Origin: Methanoregula boonei 6A8
GTDB taxonomy: Archaea > Halobacteriota > Methanomicrobia > Methanomicrobiales > Methanospirillaceae
Assembly (NCBI RefSeq): GCF_000017625.1
Contig: NC_009712.1
Span: 1,302,001-1,366,000, forward strand
DNA length: 64,000 nt
Direction of reading: 5' to 3'
Made by a program: the position numbers and the translations under genes. Below, one piece after another: positions 16,925 to 25,829 of the stretch. Position 1 is the stretch's first letter, and the number at the start of each line of letters is the position of its first letter. The notes under the pieces are model-generated. The model was not told where the DNA came from. It saw nothing but the letters and a program-made list of their open reading frames with translations, and ran no database searches.

Positions 16925-17608
16925 ATGGCTCCTGATCTTATCGAACTCCTGTTCCGGCCCGATGCATTTTTCCAGAAACGGGCAGCAGAACCCGAAAACC
17001 TCGTTTTCCCTGCAATCATTATTCTTGCCGGTGCAATAATTGCCGCAGCCTCCGGCTACCTGGCCTCAAGTATGACCACACAGATGATGGGGTTGGCCGG
17101 ATTTGGTCCCGGATTGGTCCTGATCCTCTCGGTGATCGGTGCATTTGTCGGCGTTTTTATTTACTGGGCGATTATCACCGGGATATTTTACCTTATCTCC
17201 CTGCTCTTTGAAGGGAAGGGCACCTTTGCCCGCAGTCTGGAAACAATCGGGTACGGGTTTTTACCCCTGGTGCTTGGCTACCTGGTAACACTTGCCACGG
17301 GCCTTGTGTACATTCCCCGGCTCACCGCCGAACACCTCTTCCAGGGTTCCCTGTCCGATCCCGCAGCAGCCCTGAGCGCAACACAGGCTTTCATGAACAA
17401 CCCGGTAGTGGTGCAGTACACCCGGATCACGATGATCGTTGCCATCATCTTCCTGCTCTGGAGCACATACTGCTGGATCTTTGGTATGAAACATGCCCGG
17501 CAGCTGACAGCCCGGAACGCTGCAATCTGCGTGGGGGCACCGGTCCTTATCTATATCCTCTACCTTCTTTCGGTACTGTTCCTCTTTTCCACCTTTTTTG
17601 CATCATAA
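16925..17608 (+). CDS. Yip1-family membrane protein
   Basis: 227 residues with about five to six membrane helices, starting MAPDLIELLFRPDAFFQKR, the typical amphipathic lead-in of archaeal Yip1 (PF04893) proteins. The central helices with a P-x-x-L-G-Y segment (GFLPLVLGYLVTL) fit the family. Function unknown. A TATA-like ATAATTATATC at about 16889-16899 lies only some 30 nt before the ATG, so the mRNA may be leaderless. A second Yip1 gene follows. Confidence 0.8.
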   Translation: MAPDLIELLFRPDAFFQKRAAEPENLVFPAIIILAGAIIAAASGYLASSMTTQMMGLAGFGPGLVLILSVIGAFVGVFIYWAIITGIFYLISLLFEGKGTFARSLETIGYGFLPLVLGYLVTLATGLVYIPRLTAEHLFQGSLSDPAAALSATQAFMNNPVVVQYTRITMIVAIIFLLWSTYCWIFGMKHARQLTARNAAICVGAPVLIYILYLLSVLFLFSTFFAS

Positions 17609-17626
17609 GGAAACACTTTTTTTTAT
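17609..17626 (+). terminator. T-run after Yip1 gene
   Basis: An eight-T run (17617-17624) starts about 8 nt after the stop. Oligo-T tracts of this kind act as archaeal transcription terminators. Confidence 0.5.
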
Positions 17627-17726
17627 AATGCATGGTTGTTGCAGCCCGGATACCGGGAGTGTACTCCCATAAAACGGCCGGAAAAACGGATTTATTAAAT
17701 AGGCATAGCGGGTATTCGATCCTTAT

Positions 17727-18332
17727 ATGACCTATGCACTTTTTGAACGGGCCCGGGGGCTTATCGCAAACCCTGTGGAGACCTTTGTGGCATCAAAGGA
17801 GGATCCGGGGAAAACGGTGGTCGCGTACTTCGGGATCCTCCTTCTGTTTCTTGCGGTCATGTCCGCACTCATGAATGCGCTCCTGTTTTCTGCATTAAGC
17901 TCATCGGGTTTTTTTGGGACAATGAATCCGTTTGCTTCAAAATTTATGGCGGTAATGCCGGTAATCGTCTTTCTTGAGATCCTCATCTTCGGGTTTGTCT
18001 TTTCCGGCCTCTTTGGGCTTTGGGTCCATCTCTGGGTATGGATTCTTGGCGGGAGAAACGGGGCGGGGCAGACACTCAAGGCATTCCTGTACGGCCTGAC
18101 ACCCGCGCTCATCTTCGGGTGGATTCCTGTTGTAGGTATCCTTTTTGCAGTCTGGTCGTTTATCCTTGATATCCTTGGCCTGCGCGAACTTGCAGGATTA
18201 AGCCCTGCCCGGGCGGCACTTGCAATGGTTATTGCGGTTCTCATCCCGCTCGTGGTCGTGGCGGTTTTCCTTGTGGTCTTTTTCCTGCCCATCATACACG
18301 CGGCAATGATGAGCTCGCGAATGGGATACTAA
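17727..18332 (+). CDS. Second Yip1-family membrane protein
   Basis: 201 residues with five to six membrane helices, opening MTYALFERARGLIANPVETF, again the Yip1 lead-in. The mid-region ILGGRNGAGQTLKAFLYGLT is the family's conserved loop. TATA-like TTTATTAAAT (17691-17700) sits about 30 nt upstream of the ATG, consistent with leaderless expression from its own promoter. It is similar in design to the preceding gene but not a close duplicate. Function unknown. Confidence 0.8.
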   Translation: MTYALFERARGLIANPVETFVASKEDPGKTVVAYFGILLLFLAVMSALMNALLFSALSSSGFFGTMNPFASKFMAVMPVIVFLEILIFGFVFSGLFGLWVHLWVWILGGRNGAGQTLKAFLYGLTPALIFGWIPVVGILFAVWSFILDILGLRELAGLSPARAALAMVIAVLIPLVVVAVFLVVFFLPIIHAAMMSSRMGY

Positions 18333-18415
18333 AAAATCTTTTTTCGGATACCAGTCCGGACATTAAGATACCGGGAAATATCCCGCTTATTGTGCAAAAA
18401 GAAAAGAAAAACAAG

Positions 18416-18489
18416 AGCCTAAGGCGAGATTTGAACTCGCGACTTCCTCCTTACCAAGGAGGTACTCTGCCGGGCTGAGTCACTTAGGC
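18416..18489 (-). tRNA. tRNA-Thr (anticodon GGT)
   Basis: Read on the minus strand, acceptor GCCTAAG pairs with CTTAGGC, with discriminator U at 18416. The anticodon stem CCTCC/GGAGG encloses TTGGTAA, giving anticodon GGU, which reads ACC/ACU. The T-arm GCGAGTTCAAATCTCGC is intact. No intron and no encoded CCA. A TATA-like TTTTATAAGG on the minus strand at about 18578-18588 implies a roughly 65-nt precursor leader. Confidence 0.95.
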
Positions 18490-18661
18490 ACAGCATGCTT
18501 TTTCTGCAGGTCTGGAACAAGACGGTTTGCACCGGCTGGGCCACACTGGCAGATTGCCTAGATACATTGTAGGTTTTCCTTATAAAATATTGCGGAAACT
18601 CCCCAAATCCCTGCGTAAATCGCTGTGGATTTCTGCCTGTTTGACCCACCCCAACACATCG

Positions 18662-19375
18662 TTACAGCATTCCCTTCAACAACCGGTAGCTTGCCACCGC
18701 CCCGTCAAAGTCTGCCACCTCAATCACCGGCGATCCCCGGCTCTCTTTTACCGCCGCCATCACCGGCCCGAAATCTATGGTTCCCCTCCCCACGGCAAGA
18801 TGGGAATCTGCCGTGGAGTCATTGTCGTGCAGGTGGTAATGCTGCGCGGGGTGTTTGAGAAATCCGGCAAGGCAGTGGTTCTGGTGCGCATGCCCCACGT
18901 CAAGGGTAAAACCGCAGTCGCCAATCAGGGAACGCTCGGCCGGGGTCTTGAACAGGAAATGCTCCCAGTCACCCATGTTCTCTACCGAGTACGTAATCCC
19001 ATAGTCACGGGCGGCTGCCGAAAGCTCCGCGAGCGACCGGGATAACTGCACCTGTGAAGGTTCCTGTTCTCCGGGCCAGGCAATGTAGCCGGGATGGACC
19101 ACGACATGCGCATCGACCTCGGCAGCAATGGCAAAACATTCTGTAATCACTTCCGCGCTCGCCCGCCGGATCGGTTCGAGAAGGCTTGCAAGGTTTGTCC
19201 CCCGGCTGGGCGAATGAAGAGAAAAGGTACAGGTATGGGAAAGAAGAGGTTCGGCATTTGTAAGGAAATGGCGTCCCTCGTCCATCACCTCGATTACACC
19301 GGTAACCCCTGCAATACGATCCAGCGCTACGGGGAGCGGTTCATCAAGGAGGCAGAGCGTGGAGATGCCAAGCAT
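18662..19375 (-). CDS. Sugar phosphate isomerase/epimerase-like TIM barrel
   Basis: A 237-residue protein of the xylose isomerase-like / AP endonuclease 2 superfamily (COG1082). Metal-ligand positions are visible: HPGYIAW, a Glu in YSVENMGD, LDVGHAHQN, HYHLHDND and a final EV Glu (PVIEVADF). Such enzymes isomerise or epimerise sugars with a divalent metal. The substrate cannot be assigned. It is monocistronic between tRNA-Thr and a candidate structured RNA. Confidence 0.83.
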   Translation of the reverse strand: MLGISTLCLLDEPLPVALDRIAGVTGVIEVMDEGRHFLTNAEPLLSHTCTFSLHSPSRGTNLASLLEPIRRASAEVITECFAIAAEVDAHVVVHPGYIAWPGEQEPSQVQLSRSLAELSAAARDYGITYSVENMGDWEHFLFKTPAERSLIGDCGFTLDVGHAHQNHCLAGFLKHPAQHYHLHDNDSTADSHLAVGRGTIDFGPVMAAVKESRGSPVIEVADFDGAVASYRLLKGML

Positions 19376-19479
19376 TTTAGAAGAGTGTGTGGGAACTCAT
19401 CGGCATAAACGTGCTGATCCGGGATTTGGGGAGAAGAGATCAGACTCATTGCAAAACATTATCTTCAAAAAATAGCCCG

Positions 19480-19586
19480 GAGAGCGATGGGGCGCTCTCA
19501 CATCCCTGACTCGTGAGATGGATGCCGCTGCCCCCCGAAAGGGGCCCTGATGTAGGGGACCCTCGTAATTATCCAAATTCTGGATA
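19480..19586 (+). ncRNA. Candidate structured RNA
   Basis: A compact run of hairpins in a 248-nt gap: GAGAGCG (19480-19486) with CGCTCTC (19493-19499), 7 bp; CATCC (19501-19505) with GGATG (19520-19524); CCCC-GAAA-GGGG (19533-19544) with a GNRA tetraloop; and TATCCA (19570-19575) with TGGATA (19581-19586). The GNRA loop is oriented as + strand RNA. No gene follows on the + strand for over 1 kb, so it would be a free-standing RNA. The family is not recognised; coordinates are approximate. Confidence 0.4.
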
Positions 19587-19623
19587 CATATCTGAAATGA
19601 AAACCCGATAGGGGCCTAAAAAA

Positions 19624-20655
19624 TTATTTCCTCACATGCACATCGATCTGCGGGAACGGGATCTCGATTCCCTCTGCCGCGAATCGTGCCGCGATCCGGG
19701 TGTTGATCTCATCTTTTGCCTCATCAGAGACATTGTAGGCTTTTGCCCAGACATAAATAATAAAATTGAGGGCCGAATCCCCAAACTCCTGAAAAAACAC
19801 TTTCGGGACCTGATCCTTATCAAAAAAATCCGTATTTTTTATTGCATCGTTTGCGACTTCAAGAAGAACCTGTTTGACCCGGGAAATATCGCTTCCGTAC
19901 GCCACAGTAATGGGGATGGTGTACCGGATCCGGGGATCCGGTTCGGAAAAGTTCACGACGCTGTTGGTGGTGATCTTATTGTTTGGGAGGGTGACGATCT
20001 TCCCGTCAAGGGTCCGGAGCCGTGTGCTCCGCGTCCCGATCACGAGCACATCGCCATAATAGGTATCAACCTCGATCCGGTCGCTCACCTTGAAGGGCTT
20101 GTCCACCGTGATAATGGCCCCGCCAAAAAAGTTGGAGATCAGGTCCTGTGCAGCGAGCGCAAGGGCAATACCTGCGATACCCGCACCGGCAAGGAAGGGA
20201 GTAATGTTGATCTCCAGGTTGACCATGACAAGCATGATCCCGGCAAACCAGACCACGTAGCGCACGGCAAGTTCGAGAAGGTCGACAATACGATCATCCA
20301 TGTCCCCTTCGGTTGACTCGGCAATCTGCCGCCCATAGATCCGGACAATATCGTGGAGGAGGGATGCAGCGATCCAGGTCCCGAGCAGGATGTAGATCGA
20401 ATCGAGAACCTTACCGGAGAGGATCCAGGCGTACTGGGCCGGCACGATGTCATAATATTTCAGGGCAATGTAAAGGGAAAACGCGATGATACCGATCTGG
20501 ACCGGGGTACCTATTGCGGCGACGATAATATCGTCCCACTTGGTCTCGGTGGTTTCGGCAAACTTCTCCAGCCACCGCACGATAATCCGTGCGATGATTG
20601 CCACCACAACACCGGCAATAATGGTTGCGATGGCAAAAAGCAGGTTATCATTCAT
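19624..20655 (-). CDS. MscS-family mechanosensitive channel
   Basis: 343 residues from ATG 20655 (MNDNLLFAIATIIAGVV); the frame opens further upstream to 20784 but would overlap hypD and lacks a membrane-protein N-terminus. About five N-terminal helices precede the pore helix GAGIAGIALALAAQDLISNF, the Ala/Gly-rich MscS signature, followed by the beta domain (VDKPFKVSDRIEV) and a mixed C-terminal domain. It releases solutes under osmotic downshock. Divergent from hypD with only 45 nt between starts. Confidence 0.92.
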   Translation of the reverse strand: MNDNLLFAIATIIAGVVVAIIARIIVRWLEKFAETTETKWDDIIVAAIGTPVQIGIIAFSLYIALKYYDIVPAQYAWILSGKVLDSIYILLGTWIAASLLHDIVRIYGRQIAESTEGDMDDRIVDLLELAVRYVVWFAGIMLVMVNLEINITPFLAGAGIAGIALALAAQDLISNFFGGAIITVDKPFKVSDRIEVDTYYGDVLVIGTRSTRLRTLDGKIVTLPNNKITTNSVVNFSEPDPRIRYTIPITVAYGSDISRVKQVLLEVANDAIKNTDFFDKDQVPKVFFQEFGDSALNFIIYVWAKAYNVSDEAKDEINTRIAARFAAEGIEIPFPQIDVHVRK

Positions 20656-20700
20656 ATGAGTACTCTTATGTCTGGCAGCGGTAAATAAGTGTAAGATACC

Positions 20701-21729
20701 ATGGCGACGGGAAACGAGATTGCAGAAACACTCCGGGGGCTGGTGGACCGGGATATGACCTTTATGCACATCTGCGGGACGCACGAAGCGGCAATTGCCC
20801 GCACCGGCCTGCGCAGCATCCTACCGCCGCAGTTAAAGATTGTCATGGGCCCCGGCTGCCCGGTCTGCATCACGCCGCAGGGAGAGATTGATGCTGCCCT
20901 CGATCTCGTGGAGAAGGGCTGCATTATTGCAACCTATGGCGACCTGCTCCGGGTACCCGGCTCGAAAGGATCGCTTGAATCGTGCGGGGGCGACATTCGC
21001 GTTGTCCAGGGAATCCACAAGGCTGTAGAGATCGCAGAAAAGACCGATAAAGAGGTGGTCTTTATCTCGGTGGGTTTTGAGACCACCGCTCCAACCGTAG
21101 CTGCGTCAATTCTTTCCAATCCCCCGAAAAACTTCTCGATCCTTTCCTGCCACCGTGTTGTCCCGCCGGCTATGAAGTGGCTGCTCGAACAGGGCGAGGC
21201 AAAACTTGACGGGTTTATGCTCCCCGGCCATGTCTGCGCCGTGATGGGCTACGATGAGTATGAACAGTTCCCTGTCCCGCAGGTGGTTGCAGGCTTTGAG
21301 GCCGAGGATATCCTTCTGGGTCTGCTCATGCTCGTGGAGCAGGTCCGCGAGGGAAAGCACCGGGTGGATAACGCCTACCCCCGGGTAGTCACCCGGGAAG
21401 GAAACGCAAAAGCAAAGAAGATCATGTACGAGGTTTTTGAACCATCGGATGTTGAATGGCGGGGATTTCCGGTTATCCCGCAGTCAGGTCTCCGGCTCAA
21501 AGAAGAATTCGGGCAGTACGATGCGCAGAAGAAGTTTGGCATCGTGTACAAAAAGGTCAGCAAGCACTCGGCCTGCATCTGCGACAAGGTTTTGCGCGGG
21601 ATTGCCGAACCCACGGACTGTAAGCTTTTCGGCAAGGTCTGCACGCCCCGGACCCCGGTGGGGCCCTGCATGGTCAGCCACGAAGGAGCCTGCAAGATCT
21701 GGCACCTGTACCAGGTTAAAAAGCAGTGA
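20701..21729 (+). CDS. hypD: HypD, hydrogenase Fe(CN)2CO maturation factor
   Basis: 342 residues. HypD with HypC assembles the cyanide and CO ligands on the iron of NiFe hydrogenases. Conserved motifs seen: MHICGTHE near residue 22, GPGCPVC near residue 51 and GFETTAPT near residue 123. The C-terminal 4Fe-4S cysteines appear in KHSACICDKVLRG, CKLFGKVCTP and GPCMVSHEGAC. Other hyp genes are not in the window. Needed for F420-reducing and energy-converting hydrogenases of a hydrogenotroph. Confidence 0.96.
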   Translation: MATGNEIAETLRGLVDRDMTFMHICGTHEAAIARTGLRSILPPQLKIVMGPGCPVCITPQGEIDAALDLVEKGCIIATYGDLLRVPGSKGSLESCGGDIRVVQGIHKAVEIAEKTDKEVVFISVGFETTAPTVAASILSNPPKNFSILSCHRVVPPAMKWLLEQGEAKLDGFMLPGHVCAVMGYDEYEQFPVPQVVAGFEAEDILLGLLMLVEQVREGKHRVDNAYPRVVTREGNAKAKKIMYEVFEPSDVEWRGFPVIPQSGLRLKEEFGQYDAQKKFGIVYKKVSKHSACICDKVLRGIAEPTDCKLFGKVCTPRTPVGPCMVSHEGACKIWHLYQVKKQ

Positions 21730-21748
21730 GGGGCCGGTGAACCTTCTC

Positions 21749-21758
21749 TTTTATAAGG
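21749..21758 (+). promoter_or_regulatory. TATA box of tRNA-Arg
   Basis: TTTTATAAGG lies about 35 nt before the tRNA, and about 20 nt after the hypD stop, so the tRNA has its own promoter. Confidence 0.6.
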
Positions 21759-21788
21759 AAGTACACAAGATTAAGTAAGGTAAATTTT

Positions 21789-21860
21789 GCCTCGGTAGGG
21801 TAGTGGACATCCTAGAAGCCTCCGGAGCTTTTGACCCGGGTTCAAGTCCCGGCCGAGGCG
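21789..21860 (+). tRNA. tRNA-Arg (anticodon CCG)
   Basis: GCCTCGG (21789-21795) pairs with CCGAGGC (21853-21859), with discriminator G. The anticodon stem GAAGC/GCTTT encloses CTCCGGA, giving anticodon CCG, which reads CGG. T-arm CCGGG-TTCAAGT-CCCGG is intact. No intron, no CCA. AT-rich, gene-poor DNA begins immediately after it. Confidence 0.95.
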
Positions 21861-22046
21861 CTCCGTTTTCTTTTCAAGTGAGATTTCATTTGCCCAATTG
21901 ATTATTCCCTATTAATTCCAAAAATGATATCGTTTCTCACAAACCTCAGCTCGGTAGATTATTTTGTCAAGGTTCTACAACATTAAAGCTTCTCAATTTA
22001 CTCTAAATGCGCATATCGTACCTATTTCAAAATAGGTTGCTGAAAA

Positions 22047-22517
22047 TTAAGATTTATTCTCATCTGCTGGAAACAAACGAGTCATTACTAGATAGGTTAC
22101 TCCAAAACTTGTAACTGTTATAAAGACCGCTATCGCAAGAAATATTTTCGCTTCATCATACGAAAAAGCCGAAAGTATCAATGATAATAAACTAGAGCCT
22201 ATTCCCAAAAAGGGTATTATCGAACCTGTTAAGCAAGAACGAATTCTACTTTTTTGTTTGATTTCAATCGTATCTTTTTGAGAAACAACAATTGCGATAA
22301 CTGCATAAATTGTTGCTATTATTACAGACAATACAACAATGCAGGCATTCGCAATTTGACTGAAATAATCATTAGGAAAAGTGGGCGTTACATTCAAAGA
22401 TTCAATTAGAACTGCAAGTATAAAACCACAAATATAACAAGGGATAAAAATAGTCACTTTATTTACAATTGTAACGAAAAAGCAAATTTCACTATTTGCC
22501 TTTTTACCCGAATTCAT
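22047..22517 (-). CDS. Unknown AT-rich four-helix membrane protein
   Basis: 156 residues with about four hydrophobic helices (for example near residues 22-38, 58-78 and 95-115) and a charged mid-loop (SQKDTIEIKQKSRIRS). I do not recognise the family. The gene is conspicuously AT-rich compared with all neighbours, uses many ATA/AAA/TTT codons, and stands alone downstream of tRNA-Arg, which suggests recent acquisition. Start ATG 22517. Confidence 0.6.
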   Translation of the reverse strand: MNSGKKANSEICFFVTIVNKVTIFIPCYICGFILAVLIESLNVTPTFPNDYFSQIANACIVVLSVIIATIYAVIAIVVSQKDTIEIKQKSRIRSCLTGSIIPFLGIGSSLLSLILSAFSYDEAKIFLAIAVFITVTSFGVTYLVMTRLFPADENKS

Positions 22518-22831
22518 ATAACGATACTAATCTCTTCTGAATTATAAATTTTCACAGTAATCTCATCTTATTGCTCAATTTGGTTTCTCTGTTCGGTTAA
22601 ACTTCTGACAGATCTCCCCAACCGCGACCGCGCCCTCCCAGGGGCAAGCACGGCTACGGCCTCACGGGCGCAGAATCGGGCTGTTCCGGCATGCGATAAC
22701 AATCACACTTACCCGCGTGCGACAAAAAAAATCTTGCCGCTCATTCATCCTTATTCCCGCGATCGTGTTATTTTCGCGAACCGGCACGTTTGAGCCTCAT
22801 ACAAACAAGCATCAGCCGGATTTCATGATGC

Positions 22832-22857
22832 AATGATTATGTGATAATCATTTTTTA
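22832..22857 (+). terminator. Hairpin with T-run
   Basis: AATGATTAT-GTG-ATAATCATT is a perfect 9-bp stem (22832-22852) running into a T-run (the stem's last two Ts plus four more to 22856). It resembles a bacterial-type intrinsic terminator on the + strand. No + strand gene precedes it closely. Confidence 0.5.
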
Positions 22858-23111
22858 CAATTTGTCCGGTAGATTATCGTGATCGTAAGAAAAGCGTACA
22901 AAATCCAAATGATGCACGATCAAAAAGGATCATCGCAACGCGAAAATGTCTGCCGTGATCGCGTCGAAACGGGGATCAGGGCAGATTCGGGATCATGGTT
23001 GGCGGGTGCCCCGGCCCACCTGCTTTTGGCATAACCGGCCTAAAAAAATACGCCCGTAAAACGCTCCGTTTCGATTCGCGTGGAGAAAACCCATTTTAAT
23101 CACTCTTTTCA

Positions 23112-23364
23112 TCAAAATAAGCCCAAATTGAGCCCCATATAATGCTCATAATCGGCCTATAACGGCCTTTTTTCGGCATCTTTTTCCGGGATCATACAAA
23201 AACCCGTTTTGATCCGGAAACGAGCAGGAAAGGGCCTTTTCGTGAACCTTTTATTTCGTCCGTTTGACAAAATACGGCCATTTTGGGCTTGTTTTAAAAA
23301 GAAGCCCGATACGGGCTTTTTGGGATCTAAAAAAGGGTCATCCGGGCTTAATTTGGGCCCGGAT
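23112..23364 (-). repeat. Structured intergenic repeat, copy B (inverted)
   Basis: About 253 bp, reverse complement of the copy at 3637-3900. The central block is identical, and flanks diverge by substitutions and small indels. The palindrome here is AAGCCCG-ATA-CGGGCTT on the + strand (23302-23318). Relative to copy A, two stem positions changed on both sides (G-C to A-T and C-G to A-T), which keeps pairing. It ends about 217 nt before the second ECF operon's 3' end. Confidence 0.9.
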
Positions 23365-23580
23365 TAGTTCAGCTTTCTACCTCCTTTCTGAGGGGAGGTC
23401 TTGTTTGGAGGAAATCCGGTTCAAACCTTGGCATTGGGTATTCGGGCACTGTTTTCGTTCCGGTACCGGAAAATTTTTTGATGCGTGGTTGCAGGTGTAA
23501 AATGGAAATCTCCGGATCGCTGGAAGAGTGCCGGCAAAAATATCCGGAGCATGAAAAGTCGATGAAAAATTTGGAGAAAA

Positions 23581-24384
23581 TCAGAAGATCATTGCCGGTG
23601 CAAGAATCACAGCCACGGCAAAACCAGCAGCAGCAACCACAATACCGGAGATCATGACATAATCCCCGGTCCCGAACCGGTGCTCCCGCACCCGGGTCCG
23701 TGTCCCGGTCCGGTACCCCCGCATATCAATGGTGAGGCCAAGCACCGTAGATCGTAGCAGGGCATTTGAAACCAGCGGGACAACAATGGGCTGGACGCTC
23801 CGGAATTTCCCGAGCAGGCCGGTCCCCGGGTTATAACCCCGGGCCAGCTGCGCCTCGTGGATCCGTTTCCCTTCAATCTGGAGGGTGGGGATGAAACGCA
23901 GCGCAATAATAAACATCAGGATATAGTCCACCGGCATGTGGAGCCGGTCCAGCGTATGCACGAGGTCGCGGGGCTGGGTGGAGATGAGGAAGAGCTGGAA
24001 GGCAAAGATCAGCACCACAAACCGGAGGGCAAGAACGATACCGATCATCACCGCCCCGGCAGTAACCGGAATAGCCCCACCGATCAATGGCACGCTTTGA
24101 GGTATGACCGTGCCGACAACCGGGCCGTTTGGCATGGTCAGCACGGTGATCACGATAAAGATCACGCTCATCACGAGCAGGAGCCTGAGTTGGCCAAAGA
24201 GCTCGCGGTGGAGGTTGCTTGCAACGGCAAGAACGATGAGAGCCGCAACCAGCAGGAGCAGGAAGGGGATGCCGGTGGCAAGCACGCACATCACGGCAAT
24301 GACAATGATGAGAAGGATCTTCGAAAACGGTGAGAGCCGGTGGAAGAGGCCGTCCTTATGCACGTACTGCAGGATCTCGGCCAT
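23581..24384 (-). CDS. ECF transporter T component (EcfT)
   Basis: 267 residues with about six helices and cytoplasmic coupling motifs AQLARGYNPG and DMRGYRTGTR, close to the canonical Ala-Arg-Gly pair of EcfT. It couples the ATPase to the S component. It is the third gene of an operon read leftward (S component, dual ATPase, T component) with 1-nt and 4-nt overlaps. Confidence 0.92.
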   Translation of the reverse strand: MAEILQYVHKDGLFHRLSPFSKILLIIVIAVMCVLATGIPFLLLLVAALIVLAVASNLHRELFGQLRLLLVMSVIFIVITVLTMPNGPVVGTVIPQSVPLIGGAIPVTAGAVMIGIVLALRFVVLIFAFQLFLISTQPRDLVHTLDRLHMPVDYILMFIIALRFIPTLQIEGKRIHEAQLARGYNPGTGLLGKFRSVQPIVVPLVSNALLRSTVLGLTIDMRGYRTGTRTRVREHRFGTGDYVMISGIVVAAAGFAVAVILAPAMIF

Positions 24385-25829
24385 TATCCCTCTCCTCCCG
24401 CCCGGGTATCCGAAAGTACACGTCCCTGGTCCATGGCAATGATCCGGTCTGCGCAGTCCCGGGCAATCTCCCGGTTATGGGTGATGACCACGACCGTGTG
24501 CCCGCGCTGCTGGTGCTTCTTTAGGATCTCCATAACGAGGCGTGCTTCATCTCCGTCAAGGCCGGTGGTAGGCTCGTCAAGCACAATGATCTTCGGCCGC
24601 ATGGCCACCACACAGGCAATGGCAAGCCGCTGGCGCTCGCCCCGGGAAAGCCAGCGGGGATAGAGATCTTTTGAGTGCAGGAGTCCGGCCTCAGTAAGCG
24701 CTGCATCGATAACGGCATCCCGGTCCGTGATACCGAGGTTTTCAAGCCCGAATGCAACCTCCTCCTTTACCGTATCGGCAAAGAACATGTGGTCCGGATT
24801 CTGGAATACCAGGCCCACATCCCGGGCAAGATCCGTAACCGTGCACTCCTTTGTATTCCTTCCATGGATGAAGACATCTCCTGCTGTGGGAGTGAGAAGG
24901 CGGTTGAACTGCCGGACAAGCGTGGTCTTGCCAGAACCATTCTCCCCGACGATCGCCACGAACTCGCCGGGCGTGAGGGTAAGGTTCACATCGTGCAGGG
25001 CCTCTACCTCGCCGTACGAGTACGAGAGGTGCCGGATATCGATGGCAGGAACCGTACCTGCTGCCGGCGCCGCGGGGATAATCCCGTCTCGGATCCCGGA
25101 GAAGTCAGGGATCACCATCTTCCGGATCCGGTCGTTTTTGAGAACCTCGTCGGGCTGACCGATGGAAGTAATGGCACCGTGCTCCATTACGACCAGGGTA
25201 TCGATGATCTCATGGAAGTGCGAGAACTTGTGTTCTACGATAAGCAGGGTCTTTCCCAGACTTTTGAGGTTTTTAAGAATAGAGACAATCCGCCGGGTGG
25301 CATGCTCGTCGAGTTCTGATGTCGGCTCATCGAGAATAAGGACATCGTTTCCCAAGGCAAGTGTTGCCGCAAGGGCCACGCGCTGCTTCTGGCCACCGGA
25401 GAGATGATGAGGGGAGCGATCCTTGAGGGACGTAAGGTATGTAATCTCAAGGATCTCAGAAAGGCGCTTTTCAATCTCTTCCGGGGAAAGGCCGCGGTAC
25501 TCAAGCGCGGAGAGGATCTCTTCTTCAACTGTCGTGAAGATCATCTGGGCTTCGGCATCGTCAAAGACGATCCCGATTGTCTCTGCAATGGCGGAAAGAC
25601 CGGGATAATCAGCAACATTTTTGCCGTTGATCGTCACTATGCCGGCCTTTTTCCCACCGTACTCATGGGCAAGGATCCCGGCAGCTGCAAGGCAGAGCGT
25701 GGTCTTGCCGGCACCTGAAGGGCCGGTGACCATGATGCAGTGACCTTTCTCCAGAACAAGGGAGAGCTGGTGCAGGGCTTCCTGCACCGTGTGGGGGTAG
25801 GTATAACTGACTTTGGAGAGTTCGATCAT
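24384..25829 (-). CDS. Dual ECF ATPase (fused EcfA1-EcfA2)
   Basis: 481 residues with two ABC ATPase domains in one chain. Domain 1: Walker A GPSGAGKTT, signature LSGGQKQR, Walker B LILDEPTSELD. Domain 2 (from about residue 268): Walker A GENGSGKTT, divergent signature LSRGERQR, Walker B IIVLDEPTTGLD. Fusion of the two ATPases is common in archaeal ECF transporters. The altered second signature may make one ATP site weaker. It overlaps both neighbours. Confidence 0.95.
   Translation of the reverse strand: MIELSKVSYTYPHTVQEALHQLSLVLEKGHCIMVTGPSGAGKTTLCLAAAGILAHEYGGKKAGIVTINGKNVADYPGLSAIAETIGIVFDDAEAQMIFTTVEEEILSALEYRGLSPEEIEKRLSEILEITYLTSLKDRSPHHLSGGQKQRVALAATLALGNDVLILDEPTSELDEHATRRIVSILKNLKSLGKTLLIVEHKFSHFHEIIDTLVVMEHGAITSIGQPDEVLKNDRIRKMVIPDFSGIRDGIIPAAPAAGTVPAIDIRHLSYSYGEVEALHDVNLTLTPGEFVAIVGENGSGKTTLVRQFNRLLTPTAGDVFIHGRNTKECTVTDLARDVGLVFQNPDHMFFADTVKEEVAFGLENLGITDRDAVIDAALTEAGLLHSKDLYPRWLSRGERQRLAIACVVAMRPKIIVLDEPTTGLDGDEARLVMEILKKHQQRGHTVVVITHNREIARDCADRIIAMDQGRVLSDTRAGGEG

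Larger units (their letters stand above)
22518..23580 (+). other. Gene-free AT-rich region with repeat copy B
   Basis: About 1060 nt with no supported gene. It holds a GC-rich patch near 22625-22680 with GCGCCC/GGGCGC arms, a hairpin-plus-T-run terminator (22832-22857), several GATC-containing motifs at 22860-22990 and the inverted repeat copy B (23112-23364). The small open frame 23264-23500 overlaps the repeat and is not protein-like. Confidence 0.6.

Noticed and set aside
19480-19565. Fluoride riboswitch resemblance (GAUG in the first loop, CUGAUG near the end)
   Set aside because: The pseudoknot pairing is not convincing, an extra hairpin interrupts it, and no crcB or other gene follows on the + strand.
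23264-23500. 78-codon + frame over repeat copy B
   Set aside because: It lies mostly inside the structured repeat, has no matching frame in copy A and no protein-like composition.
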